64,000 bases of DNA from an uncultured Clostridia bacterium. GTDB lineage: Bacteria > Bacillota > Clostridia > Christensenellales > Borkfalkiaceae. Both the position numbers and the translations under genes were made by a program. Below are positions 54,731-63,491 of the stretch, one piece after another; position 1 is the stretch's first letter, and every line of letters starts with the position of its first letter. Below the pieces are notes generated by a model, which made no database searches, was not told the DNA's origin, and saw only the letters and a program-made list of their open reading frames with translations. The stretch covers positions 1 through 64,000 of the forward strand of contig CALVXG010000008.1 in assembly GCA_944368925.1 (NCBI GenBank). The letters run 5' to 3'.

Positions 54731-54771
54731 ACACGAAAAAAGAGCGCTTTTTATGCGCTCTTTTTTCGTGT
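54731..54771 (+). terminator. Terminator after the DnaE-like gene
   Basis: A perfect 17-base-pair stem (54731-54747 with 54755-54771) with internal A and T runs, 80 bases past the stop; it works in both directions. Confidence 0.7.
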
Positions 54772-54918
54772 GAAAGAATACGGCGCATCGACAGCCAAAA
54801 AACAAAAGGTCTGTCAGGTAAGTAAACAACGCCCATGTTTATCAATTTTAATCAACAAATAAAACGAATATGTCGTGTTAAAGCTATTTTTTTATTTTAT
54901 TTTTTTTCAATTTACCTA

Positions 54919-54947
54919 TTGACGACGGTATAATTGTGTGCTATAAT
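54919..54947 (+). promoter_or_regulatory. Promoter of the LacI-headed sugar locus
   Basis: TTGACG (54919-54924), 17 bases, TATAAT (54942-54947). The stretch before it (54833-54915) is very rich in A and T, as an upstream promoter element would be. Confidence 0.8.
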
Positions 54948-55025
54948 GTACCTGGGTACAAAAAATCAGAGCGGTTTTTTTTCCGTAAGAAAAAAGTTTT
55001 GTATGCTTGTTTGTACCAGGGTACA
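54947..55025. promoter_or_regulatory. Twin LacI-type operators
   Basis: Two 14-base palindromes, TGTACCTGGGTACA (54947-54960) and TGTACCAGGGTACA (55012-55025), differ only in the central pair, with centres 65 bases apart. The first begins at the last base of the -10, so its occupation would block transcription start; the pair could support looping. The regulator encoded 48 bases downstream is the obvious ligand. Confidence 0.75.
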
Positions 55026-55072
55026 AGCAGGCGCGGTTTGTGAAAAGTGCGCGGAGAATCGGAGGGGAAAAG

Positions 55073-56059
55073 ATGATAGGAAGGAGAGAAATAGCAAAGA
55101 TGGCGGGCGTTTCCACGACGACCGTTACGCGGGTTTTGTCCAAGTCCGGATCTGTTTCTCCCAAGACGGTGGAGAAGGTATACAACGTGATCCGCGAAAC
55201 GGGATATACGTGGAATGCGATCGCGTCCAATCTTTCCAAGAACAATCTGAGCAACATCATTGCGTTGCTGGTTCCGGACATGACGAACTATTATTATATG
55301 GAAATGTTTGACAGCATGATGAAGGCGGCGCGGCCGTACAGCATGTTGATCTCCATATACAGTATATCAAACATGAATGCGAACGAAGTCGTGGAGGAGA
55401 TCGTATCCAACCGGGCGCGCGGGATCGTGAACATGGGTTTGGTGCCGCTGACGCACGAATGTATGCGGCGGGTGGATCTTGCGGGGATCAAATTTGTGCA
55501 CGGAGGGATCCGTGATCGGGAAGACTGTGATTTTCATATCGATTACCAGGAGGCGGTATCGGCGGCGGTGCGGCATCTGAAGGATACGGGCTGCAAGAAG
55601 ATCGGTTTTTTGTTCGGGATGAAGCAAAAGCTTTTGCACGATGAAAAGATACAATGTTTCCGGCGGGCGATGGAGGAATGCGGATACAAAGAGCCGGACA
55701 TATTTTTGGGAAGTTATCCGAACGTATCGGCATCGGTATTCGGATATGAGCAGGCAAAGAAGCTGTTTTCGGACGCGACGCCGTACGACGCTTTGTTTTG
55801 TTTAAACGATATGATGGCGGTCGGGGTGATGCGTGCGCTGATGGATTGCGGCAAGCGTATACCCGAAGACGTTTCGGTGATCGGGTTTGACAATATAAAA
55901 TTGGGAGAATTTTTCAAACCGTCGGTATCCACCCTGTGCGGGGACATCATAGAAGAGGCAAAGGCGTACGTACAATATTGTATGGGAGATTATACGCCCG
56001 GCGTCACAGTAAAATCCAGGTTTATCTGCCGCGAAAGCGTGCGAAAGCTGGAAACATAG
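55073..56059 (+). CDS. LacI-family transcriptional regulator
   Basis: A 328-residue sugar-responsive repressor. The N-terminal helix-turn-helix and hinge (REIAKMAGVSTTTVTRVLSK, then NAIASNLSKN) precede a periplasmic-binding-protein-like sensor domain with IIALLVPDMTNYYYMEMFD, FHIDYQEAVSAAVRHLKDTG and ALFCLNDMMAVGVMRAL. ATG 55073 has GGAGGGG upstream; the longer frame from 55007 runs through the second operator. It heads a locus for a lipoprotein binding protein, two permeases and a glycosidase, which it presumably represses along with itself until the sugar is present. Confidence 0.93.
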   Translation: MIGRREIAKMAGVSTTTVTRVLSKSGSVSPKTVEKVYNVIRETGYTWNAIASNLSKNNLSNIIALLVPDMTNYYYMEMFDSMMKAARPYSMLISIYSISNMNANEVVEEIVSNRARGIVNMGLVPLTHECMRRVDLAGIKFVHGGIRDREDCDFHIDYQEAVSAAVRHLKDTGCKKIGFLFGMKQKLLHDEKIQCFRRAMEECGYKEPDIFLGSYPNVSASVFGYEQAKKLFSDATPYDALFCLNDMMAVGVMRALMDCGKRIPEDVSVIGFDNIKLGEFFKPSVSTLCGDIIEEAKAYVQYCMGDYTPGVTVKSRFICRESVRKLET

Positions 56060-56150
56060 AAAATTCGAATCAAAAAAAAGGTACCTTTTTTTTCGGGCAA
56101 GCCCGAAAAACGATATTTATCAGAAAAAAATAAGGATGGAGGAGCAAAGA

Positions 56151-57584
56151 ATGAAGAGACTGTTGTTTAAAGTTGTGGCCGTCGTTGTTTCGGCGTTTCT
56201 GCTGGTGGGATGCGCGCCGCGGCTGAACGATCCCGTGACGGAATACAACGTAGATCTGAGCGTTGTGAGCAACTATGAAGTGGAAGGAACGCTGAAAGTC
56301 GGCATCACGACGATTTACACGGAGAGATGGCTGATCGATGCGCTGATCGAAGAATACAACCAGGTATACCCGAACGTGAAGGTGGAAGTGGACGAAGTGC
56401 AGGGGGCGTACAACAACACGCTGGTCGGGTACTGGCAGGCGGAGCAGAACACGCCGGGGATCATGCCGGACATTCTTGTTTCGAACAGCACGGATATGCA
56501 TTCGATCATAGAGAACGGGATCCTGCTGGATCTGCAGGAATACGTAGACGCGTCGGTGGATGCGGGGCTGTTGGATCTGAATGATTTTTACGAAGATTAC
56601 TGGAAGCTGGGGCAGGAAAATTTTGACGGAGACCAGTACGTGCTGCCGCGCAGTGCAGACCGTGTTGTGACGCATCTGAACCAGACGCTTTTTGAGACGA
56701 TTTTCAAAGATTACAGTGACGACGAGCTGCCTTTTACGCCGATCGAGGGGACGAAGGTGCCTGCGAACGGCTGGACGTGGCAGGAGTTTATGGACACCTG
56801 TGAAGTGATCCGTCAGTGGTACGACGCGAACGGGCGTGCGGAACAGTATCTGGTGGACGCATATTTTGACTGGGAGCCTATTTTCAATGCGATTTTCCGT
56901 TCGGAAGGGGCGGAGATCATCGACAAGGATAAGAACGTTCTGATCGACACGCCGGAAGTGAAGAAGGCGATGGAGCTGATGAACGAAGCGATCGAAAAGA
57001 GGTATGTGGCGCCTCCGGGAACGAGCGTACAGGGCAACTATGAAGGCGGCCAGGGAATTATGCTGTTCAACTCGGCGTATGCGCAGAGGTTTTACACGAG
57101 CCTTACGATCGACCAGGGATACGATTACAATCTGACGACGTTCCCTCTGATCAACGGAGAAGAAGGGCCGAGTTATATCGGAGCGGGCGTAGCGGGGTAT
57201 GCGATGGCTTCGACGTCCAGGAACAAAGATCTTGCGTGGACGTTCCTGCTGTTCATGCTCAGCAAAGACGGGCAGGAAGCATTGGCGCGCGGCGGTATGA
57301 CGACGCTTCCCATCCGCAAGGATCTGGCGGATCCCGCGACGAGCGCGTGGGGCAAGACGCTGATGGAGCAGGGGATCAACATGAGCGCTTATACATACGC
57401 GACGGAGCGCTGCGTGATCACGAATTTCTATCTGAATACGGGCAAACCCAACATTTACAACGATCTGATGTCGAGAGTTTCGGAGATGCTGAACACGTCG
57501 CTCGGCAGAGACGAGGCAACGCGTGCGCAGAAAATAGCGGAGTGCCAGGAAGATTTGGAATACATCATCGAGAGTGCGAGGTAA
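56151..57584 (+). CDS. ABC sugar transporter, substrate-binding lipoprotein
   Basis: A 477-residue family 1 extracellular solute-binding protein. The lipoprotein signal is AFLLVGCAPR, with the lipidated Cys at about residue 22. The mature part has EEYNQVYPNVKVEVDEVQGA, IMPDILVSNSTDMHSI, GWTWQEFMDTCEVIRQW and YAMASTSRNKDLAWTFLLFM, all typical of oligosaccharide-binding proteins. ATG 56151 follows GGAGGA. A palindrome AAAAGGTACCTTTT (56077-56090) and a CGGGC hairpin (56089-56110) lie in the gap from the regulator gene and may allow separate control. The two permease genes follow at once. Confidence 0.92.
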   Translation: MKRLLFKVVAVVVSAFLLVGCAPRLNDPVTEYNVDLSVVSNYEVEGTLKVGITTIYTERWLIDALIEEYNQVYPNVKVEVDEVQGAYNNTLVGYWQAEQNTPGIMPDILVSNSTDMHSIIENGILLDLQEYVDASVDAGLLDLNDFYEDYWKLGQENFDGDQYVLPRSADRVVTHLNQTLFETIFKDYSDDELPFTPIEGTKVPANGWTWQEFMDTCEVIRQWYDANGRAEQYLVDAYFDWEPIFNAIFRSEGAEIIDKDKNVLIDTPEVKKAMELMNEAIEKRYVAPPGTSVQGNYEGGQGIMLFNSAYAQRFYTSLTIDQGYDYNLTTFPLINGEEGPSYIGAGVAGYAMASTSRNKDLAWTFLLFMLSKDGQEALARGGMTTLPIRKDLADPATSAWGKTLMEQGINMSAYTYATERCVITNFYLNTGKPNIYNDLMSRVSEMLNTSLGRDEATRAQKIAECQEDLEYIIESAR

Positions 57585-57591
57585 TCTTGGC

Positions 57592-58551
57592 ATGAGTAAG
57601 TTGAATTTTGCGGGGAATGTCAAAGTAAAACGTATTTTTGGAATCATCAAAAAAACCGTAAAAGACAGCTATACGGGGTGGTTGTTTGTATTGCCGTTGG
57701 TGATCGGGCTGCTGGTTTTTACCTTTATCCCGATGTTTCAGTCGCTGATGTACTGTTTTTACGAATACGACGGTGTGCGGGTGTTCCGTTTTATCGGCTT
57801 TGAAAATTTCGTGTATATGTTCACGATCGACCGTGACGTTCCCGTCGTGATTGCCAATACGTTTATATGGACGGCGCTGTCCGTGCCGGTCAACCTTGTT
57901 TTGTCCTATGCGTTCGCGCTTTTCGTGAACATGAAGACGAAGGGGATGCGTTTTTTCAGAATTTTGTACTATCTTCCCGTCGTGATTCCGGGCGTCGTGA
58001 GCGCGCTGCTGTGGAAGGATATTTTCGATCCCGTTTACGGTTTGGGAAATTCCTTTCTGATGCGGTTGGGCGTGGCGCAGGGCAATCTGCCCCGCTGGTT
58101 CGAATCGGAAGATTTCATGGCGATGGCATCCCTTCTGATCATGTCGCTGTGGGGGATCGGCGGAGGAATGGTGCTGTGGCTGGCGGCGCTCAAAGCGGTG
58201 CCGGAGTCGCTGTACGAGAGCGCGCGCCTGGACGGCGCGAACGCGTTCGTGCGCTGTTTTGTGATCACGATCCCGATGTCTTCGGCGATGATCTTTTACA
58301 ACCTTCTGATGAGCGTGATCGGGTCATTGCAAAACTTTGCGACCTATATCGTGGCGCCGAATTCGGGCAAAGGCAACGGAAATTCGCTGTATCTGTACGC
58401 CGTGAAAATTTACAATACGGCATTCAGCGGTTATAAATTCGAATACGGCTATGCGAGTGCGCTGGCGTGGTTTCTGTTCCTGATCATAGCGGTTCTGACG
58501 GTTATTTTGTTCAGTACCAGCCGCTGGGTATATTACGGGGAGGAAAACTGA
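57592..58551 (+). CDS. ABC sugar transporter permease (MalF/LacF type)
   Basis: A 319-residue inner-membrane permease with six helices (first WLFVLPLVIGLLVFTFIP). The EAA loop that meets the ATPase is ESARLDGANAFVRCFVITIP. ATG 57592 is chosen; an in-frame ATG at 57574 overlaps the binding-protein gene. It shares a TGATG overlap with the next permease. No ATPase gene is in the window, so a shared MsmK-like ATPase elsewhere is likely, as in many Firmicutes sugar systems. Confidence 0.92.
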   Translation: MSKLNFAGNVKVKRIFGIIKKTVKDSYTGWLFVLPLVIGLLVFTFIPMFQSLMYCFYEYDGVRVFRFIGFENFVYMFTIDRDVPVVIANTFIWTALSVPVNLVLSYAFALFVNMKTKGMRFFRILYYLPVVIPGVVSALLWKDIFDPVYGLGNSFLMRLGVAQGNLPRWFESEDFMAMASLLIMSLWGIGGGMVLWLAALKAVPESLYESARLDGANAFVRCFVITIPMSSAMIFYNLLMSVIGSLQNFATYIVAPNSGKGNGNSLYLYAVKIYNTAFSGYKFEYGYASALAWFLFLIIAVLTVILFSTSRWVYYGEEN

Positions 58552-59414
58552 TGTTGCGCGAAAGAAAAAAAATCACCCCGAAAAAAGCGGTTTCGCTTAC
58601 GATCGTCTACTTTTTCATGGTGCTGTTTGCGATAGTATTGCTGTTTCCGTACGTATTCATGATCAGTAAAAGTCTGATGACGGGGACGGAGGCGGCGCAG
58701 ATTCCCGTGGAATTGTTCCCCAAAAAGCCGACGGCTTCCGCATACGGCAAGATCTTTTCCAGCGAAAATTCGTATATGCTGTATGCGTTCAACTCTTTCA
58801 AGATCATTCTGTTCAACGTGATCGCGATACCTCTTTCCGCCTCTTTGGTTGCATATGGGTTTTCGAAGACCAAATTTTTCGGAAAGAATGCGCTGTTCGC
58901 GGTGATGCTGTCCACGATGATGCTTCCCACGATGGTATTGCAGATTCCACAGTTTGTCATGTTCATGAGTTTCGGCTGGTACGACAGCATGTGGCCGCTG
59001 ACCATACCGAATCTTTTCGGCGGCGGCGCTGCCAATATTTTCCTGATCCGCCAGTTTATGCGCGGAATTCCGAATTCGTTGGACGAAGCGGCCAAGATCG
59101 ACGGCGCAAACGCGTTTATCCGTTATCTTGCGATCACGCTTCCTCTGTGCAAGGCCATCATTATTTTCATGATGGTATCCACGTTCATAGCGTATTGGAG
59201 CGATTTTTACGGGCCTTTGATTTATCTGAAATCTCCGTCGAAATTCACGCTGGCGATCGGTATTTTTAAAGAATCGGAGCAGCTGGTGCAGCTGGACGAC
59301 AAGCCGGTTCTGATGGCATCGGGCGTTTTCATGACGATTTTCCCCGCCATTTTGTTCGGATTTTTCCAGAAAGAATTGATCGAAGGCGTGCAGATGACGG
59401 GATTAAAAGGATGA
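58551..59414 (+). CDS. ABC sugar transporter permease (MalG/LacG type)
   Basis: A 287-residue inner-membrane permease, partner of the preceding one. Six helices, starting FFMVLFAIVLLFPYVFMISK; the EAA loop is DEAAKIDGANAFIRYLAITLP, the more conserved form expected of the MalG partner. ATG 58551 overlaps the previous stop (TGATG), meaning coupled translation. The longer frame to 58467 lies inside the previous gene. Confidence 0.93.
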   Translation: MLRERKKITPKKAVSLTIVYFFMVLFAIVLLFPYVFMISKSLMTGTEAAQIPVELFPKKPTASAYGKIFSSENSYMLYAFNSFKIILFNVIAIPLSASLVAYGFSKTKFFGKNALFAVMLSTMMLPTMVLQIPQFVMFMSFGWYDSMWPLTIPNLFGGGAANIFLIRQFMRGIPNSLDEAAKIDGANAFIRYLAITLPLCKAIIIFMMVSTFIAYWSDFYGPLIYLKSPSKFTLAIGIFKESEQLVQLDDKPVLMASGVFMTIFPAILFGFFQKELIEGVQMTGLKG

Positions 59415-59430
59415 TAAGGAGGAAAAAAAG

Positions 59431-61368
59431 TTGCGTAAAAAGTTGGCGGCTTTGTTGCTCTGTTTGCTTTTGGGCGTACAGGCGGTTGCCTGTACGCAAG
59501 GCGGAGGGGGAATGAAATATTTTGAACAGGACGGCGAGCTGAACGCATCCGCCGTCAGTAAGACCCGATCGGTGGATATGCTGGCGTCCGTTGACGATTA
59601 CGGGCGGGTCATGCAGCCTTCGGGGGGAGACAAGGCGGACAAAGACCGCTACGTGGGACTGTTTTATTTCCTTTGGAGCGGGCAATACGGCACCGATACG
59701 GTGCGGGATATCAATAAAATGCTCTACGACGGCGATCCTTCGCTTTGGGAAAATTCGAATTTGCAGGCCTTCTATCACTGGGGCGAGCCGCTTTTCGGGT
59801 ATTACAATTCCAAAGACCCGTGGGTGATCCGCAAGCATATCGAGCTTCTCACGTTGGCGGGCATCGATTTTCTGGTTTTCGACACGACGAACAACACCGT
59901 CTATTACGACGTTCTGGACGTCTTGCTTCCGATCATGCAGGAATATTACGACGCGGGCTGGGACGTACCGAAATTTGTCTTTTACACCAATTCCAATTCG
60001 GCGGAAGTGATCCGTGCGCTGTACTACGGAAACCGCAGTTCTTCGGTGGCAGATTCTTCCAGTTCTTCCAAGCTCAACACGGAAGGGATCTATAAGGCGG
60101 GGCAATACCGCGATCTTTGGTTCTGTCCGAACGGGAAGCCGCTGATCATAGGGATCACGGAGAACAACGGCGGGGCGAGCGATCAGACCAGGTGGCCTTC
60201 GTCCTCGATCACGGGGGAAGCGAACACCGTTCTGAAAGCGGAGACGGACAGCGAGATCCTGAAATTTTTTGAGATCAAGGAATCGCAGTGGCCGACGACG
60301 GGCGTGAAGAACGAAAACGGGTTCCCGTGGATCGAATTCAACGAAGAGGCGACGGCATACGGGGAAACGGTGAACGTATCCGTTGCGCAGCACAACAAAC
60401 TTCCGTTTTCGGACGCGCTTCTCTCCTCGGTGATTTCGGAGCAGATGTGGGGGCGCGGCTGGCACGACGGGGCGGCGGACCACAGCAACGATGCGATCTA
60501 TTCGGGCGCGAATTTCGAAGAACGCTACGAAACCGCGATCGGGCTGGATCCGAAGTATCTGTTCGTGACGGGCTGGAACGAATGGGTCGCGCAGAAGCAG
60601 TACGGGACGGGCAACAGTCCGAACACGACCACAGATCCTGATCTTCCCGAAAACAGGGTATTCTTTGTAGACACGGTCAACACGGAATATTCGCGGGACG
60701 TGGAAATGATGAAGGGCGGTTATTTTGACAATTTCTATTTGCAGATGGCGCGCAACAACCGCACCTACAAGGGTACGGCGCGTGCGGAAAGCTATTCGGA
60801 AGCGGTGAAAATCGATATCGGCAAAGGGCTTACGCAATGGAATTCGGTCGGGGACGTCTATTACGATTTTGAAAACGAGAGCGGGGCGCGCGATTTTGCG
60901 GGGCACGCGACGGATCTTCATTATACGCAGGACGCCGCGTCCAACGATTTTACGCAGGCGCGAGCGGCTTCGGACGGCAAGAATATCTATTTCCTCGTGG
61001 AAACGGCGAAGGACGTCGTAACGGACGCCGTGACGGGAGAATACCCGCAGCTGTATATACGCATTCCCGATCGGGACGGCGGGTATTACGGGTATCACTA
61101 TTGCGTGAAGCTCAAAGACGGGAAAGCGGAGATTTATTCGATTGCGGACGGGAAGTACGAGCTTACCTTTGCGGGCAGCGGTTCGTTTTCGATCGGCGGC
61201 AGGTATCTGCAGATCGAGATCCCCAAGTCGAAACTGGATGTTTCGGGTGATTTCTGTATCTGGTTCAAAGTAGCGGGCGGGTGCGACCTGTCCGATCCGG
61301 AGAGCCTCTATACGAGCGGGGACACCATGCCGGCGGGGCGGATGAATTTTGCGTTTTACGGAAAATAA
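59431..61368 (+). CDS. GH99/GH71-like lipoprotein with C-terminal CBM9-like domain
   Basis: A 645-residue surface lipoprotein starting with TTG at 59431, behind AAGGAGGA; lipobox LLLGVQAVACTQ. Residues 75-420 resemble the (beta/alpha)8 family of GH99/GH71-like proteins: YVGLFYFLWSGQYGTDTVRD, WGEPLFGYYNSKDPWVIRKH, IDFLVFDTTNNTVYYDVL and the late VTGWNEWVAQKQYGTG. Residues 450-640 look like a CBM9/DOMON beta-sandwich (GLTQWNSVGDVYYDFENE, YLQIEIPKSKLDV, MNFAFYGK). In GH99 the known activity is endo-alpha-mannosidase or mannanase; the exact glycan here is unknown. With the transporter it suggests use of a host or fungal polysaccharide. Confidence 0.75.
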   Translation: MRKKLAALLLCLLLGVQAVACTQGGGGMKYFEQDGELNASAVSKTRSVDMLASVDDYGRVMQPSGGDKADKDRYVGLFYFLWSGQYGTDTVRDINKMLYDGDPSLWENSNLQAFYHWGEPLFGYYNSKDPWVIRKHIELLTLAGIDFLVFDTTNNTVYYDVLDVLLPIMQEYYDAGWDVPKFVFYTNSNSAEVIRALYYGNRSSSVADSSSSSKLNTEGIYKAGQYRDLWFCPNGKPLIIGITENNGGASDQTRWPSSSITGEANTVLKAETDSEILKFFEIKESQWPTTGVKNENGFPWIEFNEEATAYGETVNVSVAQHNKLPFSDALLSSVISEQMWGRGWHDGAADHSNDAIYSGANFEERYETAIGLDPKYLFVTGWNEWVAQKQYGTGNSPNTTTDPDLPENRVFFVDTVNTEYSRDVEMMKGGYFDNFYLQMARNNRTYKGTARAESYSEAVKIDIGKGLTQWNSVGDVYYDFENESGARDFAGHATDLHYTQDAASNDFTQARAASDGKNIYFLVETAKDVVTDAVTGEYPQLYIRIPDRDGGYYGYHYCVKLKDGKAEIYSIADGKYELTFAGSGSFSIGGRYLQIEIPKSKLDVSGDFCIWFKVAGGCDLSDPESLYTSGDTMPAGRMNFAFYGK

Positions 61369-61418
61369 GGTTCAGACGGGCGAAAGCCTGAAAATAATAA
61401 ATTGGGAGGAGAATTTGC

Positions 61419-63446
61419 ATGAAAAAAAGACTTGGCAAACTTGTTGGTCTTTTGGCCGTGTCTTTGGTGCTGGCTCTTCCGCAGCTGGGCATATTGGGCG
61501 CGGCGGCGGACGAGACGGGCAGCTGGGACGTGACGAACGGTTCCGCGGCGGGAACCGTCCTTACGGCGGCGGGGACTGACAATGATTTGTCTGCCGTGTA
61601 TTCCGAGACGTTGAACCTCAATGACGGGATCAGTATTCAGTATGACATCAAGTCGTTCACGTTGAACGAGGACGTGCAGGGCGATGCGGACGAAATGGAC
61701 AATCAGATGATCACGTTTTCGTTCCTGTCCTCAGAGAATAACGGAATCAGCCTTGTAGTTCGGCCTTACCGTCTGCAATGGGGAGCGAAGCTGAACCAGC
61801 GCATGATGGTCGCCGTTTATTATACGGAAAACGGCGTCACCATGAATGCGCCCATGTGGTATTTTGATACCTATCTGGAGGTGTTCGACGATACGCATAC
61901 GCTGTCCGTTCAGCACAGTTACGGATCGTTTTATGTGGAGGGTGACGGCCGTATCGCGCCGCCTTACCGTCCTGCGTGCGACTGGGATCTGAGCAAGACG
62001 ACGCTGACGGTAACGATGCACTCGTGCAAGGATGCGGCGTCCGTGGACATCAAGAGCATCGCGGCGGAAAAGACGAAGATCGCCGAAGGCGAGTGGCTGG
62101 ACATGGGCCCGAGCGAGCACATCTATCAGCCGGACGGGTCGATCACCTATAAAAACATCGACGAGCAGTTCACGGCGGACGTCGGCAGCGGAAATCTTTG
62201 GCTGCATTCGCATATCGGATCGGTGCGCGGCTACGACGTGACGGAAAAGATCACGCTGAAGGTGCATTACAACTTGAACGGTGCAGGCGTGTGGTGGGGA
62301 ATGTATTTTGCAAACCAGGCCATGCTCCCGCTCGACCAGGAAAAGACGAGCATCGATTATACGGATAACAGCCAGGCGTGCAAGGGAATTCAGTTCCAGA
62401 ACGTGACGCCGTTCAAGGCGCAGACCTATTACTACAAGCAGGAAGGCGAAACGCCTACCGAAGAAGAGGCGAAGCAGCTCAAGCAGTATTATCCGAACGG
62501 GGTATCTGTTGCGTACGGCGGCGAAGAGATGCTGAACACGATCGAGATCGAGATCGGCGAAACCGCGACGAAGATCAGCTTCAACGGCACGCTGTTGTGG
62601 GACGATTTCCGTATGACGCGGGACGATTTCTCGGCGGCGAACGGCGGAGACGGGAAAGTGTATTTCATTTTCGAGTTTATCGAAACGCCTGCCACGCCCA
62701 CGCGCGGCATCGACATGACGATCAAAGGCATCAACGTTCCGGAGATCACCTCTTCGACGACGCTGACCCGTGCAAAAGCGGATACGAGCGATCTGGTGCT
62801 GGACGTGGACGATCCGGGCAACGGAGCGCTGCGCCTGTACGATGCGGACAGGAATGAGATGGATTCTTCGCTGTACAGCTATGCAAACGGCAAATTCAGC
62901 ATCAAGGCGGCGGCGTTTGCGGATCTTGCGGTGAACGAAGATACGCCTTACAACTTCTTTGTCGGCAACGACGGCGGTCTGGACGGCTTCTCGGTGCGGA
63001 TCATGAACGAAGTGGTGGCTCTGGAACCCGCGGTGATCACGCCCGCGTCGTACACGCTTGCACAGGCGGGCTCGGCGACGGAAGACCTCGTGCTTTCGGT
63101 GGATTTCAAGACGGGTTCGTTTGTCTCGCTGGTGGGCGGCGGTCTGACCCGTTCGCAGTACACGGTGACGGAACCTGCAGACGGATCTACGGTCGGCTCG
63201 ATCAAGCTCAGCAAAGATTTTTTGAACAATCTTAAAGACGGCACGGTGACCATTCGTCTGACGACGCAGGATCTTTCGGGTGCGCAGGAAGTGACGGAAT
63301 TTACGATCACGGTCGGAGACACTTCTTCCAGCGGGGGAGAAACGCCTGCGGGCGGCGGATGCAGATCCGCTTTGTTTGCGAGTGCGGGCGGCGCCGCGGC
63401 GGCAATTTTGGCGGCAGGCGCATGGCTTTTGCGCAGAAAAAAATGA
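61419..63446 (+). CDS. Secreted protein with CBM_X2-like domains and Cys-TM-Arg C-terminal signal
   Basis: A 675-residue surface protein. A signal peptide (MKKRLGKLVGLLAVSLVLAL, cleavage near GAAA-DE) is followed by two related lectin-like beta domains (about 35-220 and 235-440; WWGMYFANQAMLPLDQ in the second). Then come two CBM_X2-like modules (about 445-535 and 540-640; ITPASYTLAQAGSATEDLVL in the second). The end is unusual: a Gly-rich stretch GGETPAGGGC, a short hydrophobic helix, and LLRRKK. It lacks LPxTG and resembles Cys-containing CTERM sorting signals known from other phyla. The start ATG follows GGGAGGAG. It probably binds the polysaccharide handled by the neighbouring genes. Confidence 0.75.
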   Translation: MKKRLGKLVGLLAVSLVLALPQLGILGAAADETGSWDVTNGSAAGTVLTAAGTDNDLSAVYSETLNLNDGISIQYDIKSFTLNEDVQGDADEMDNQMITFSFLSSENNGISLVVRPYRLQWGAKLNQRMMVAVYYTENGVTMNAPMWYFDTYLEVFDDTHTLSVQHSYGSFYVEGDGRIAPPYRPACDWDLSKTTLTVTMHSCKDAASVDIKSIAAEKTKIAEGEWLDMGPSEHIYQPDGSITYKNIDEQFTADVGSGNLWLHSHIGSVRGYDVTEKITLKVHYNLNGAGVWWGMYFANQAMLPLDQEKTSIDYTDNSQACKGIQFQNVTPFKAQTYYYKQEGETPTEEEAKQLKQYYPNGVSVAYGGEEMLNTIEIEIGETATKISFNGTLLWDDFRMTRDDFSAANGGDGKVYFIFEFIETPATPTRGIDMTIKGINVPEITSSTTLTRAKADTSDLVLDVDDPGNGALRLYDADRNEMDSSLYSYANGKFSIKAAAFADLAVNEDTPYNFFVGNDGGLDGFSVRIMNEVVALEPAVITPASYTLAQAGSATEDLVLSVDFKTGSFVSLVGGGLTRSQYTVTEPADGSTVGSIKLSKDFLNNLKDGTVTIRLTTQDLSGAQEVTEFTITVGDTSSSGGETPAGGGCRSALFASAGGAAAAILAAGAWLLRRKK

Positions 63447-63491
63447 AATCGATCCGTTTCTGAACGGATAAAAAAAGAGGGAGGAAAATAT

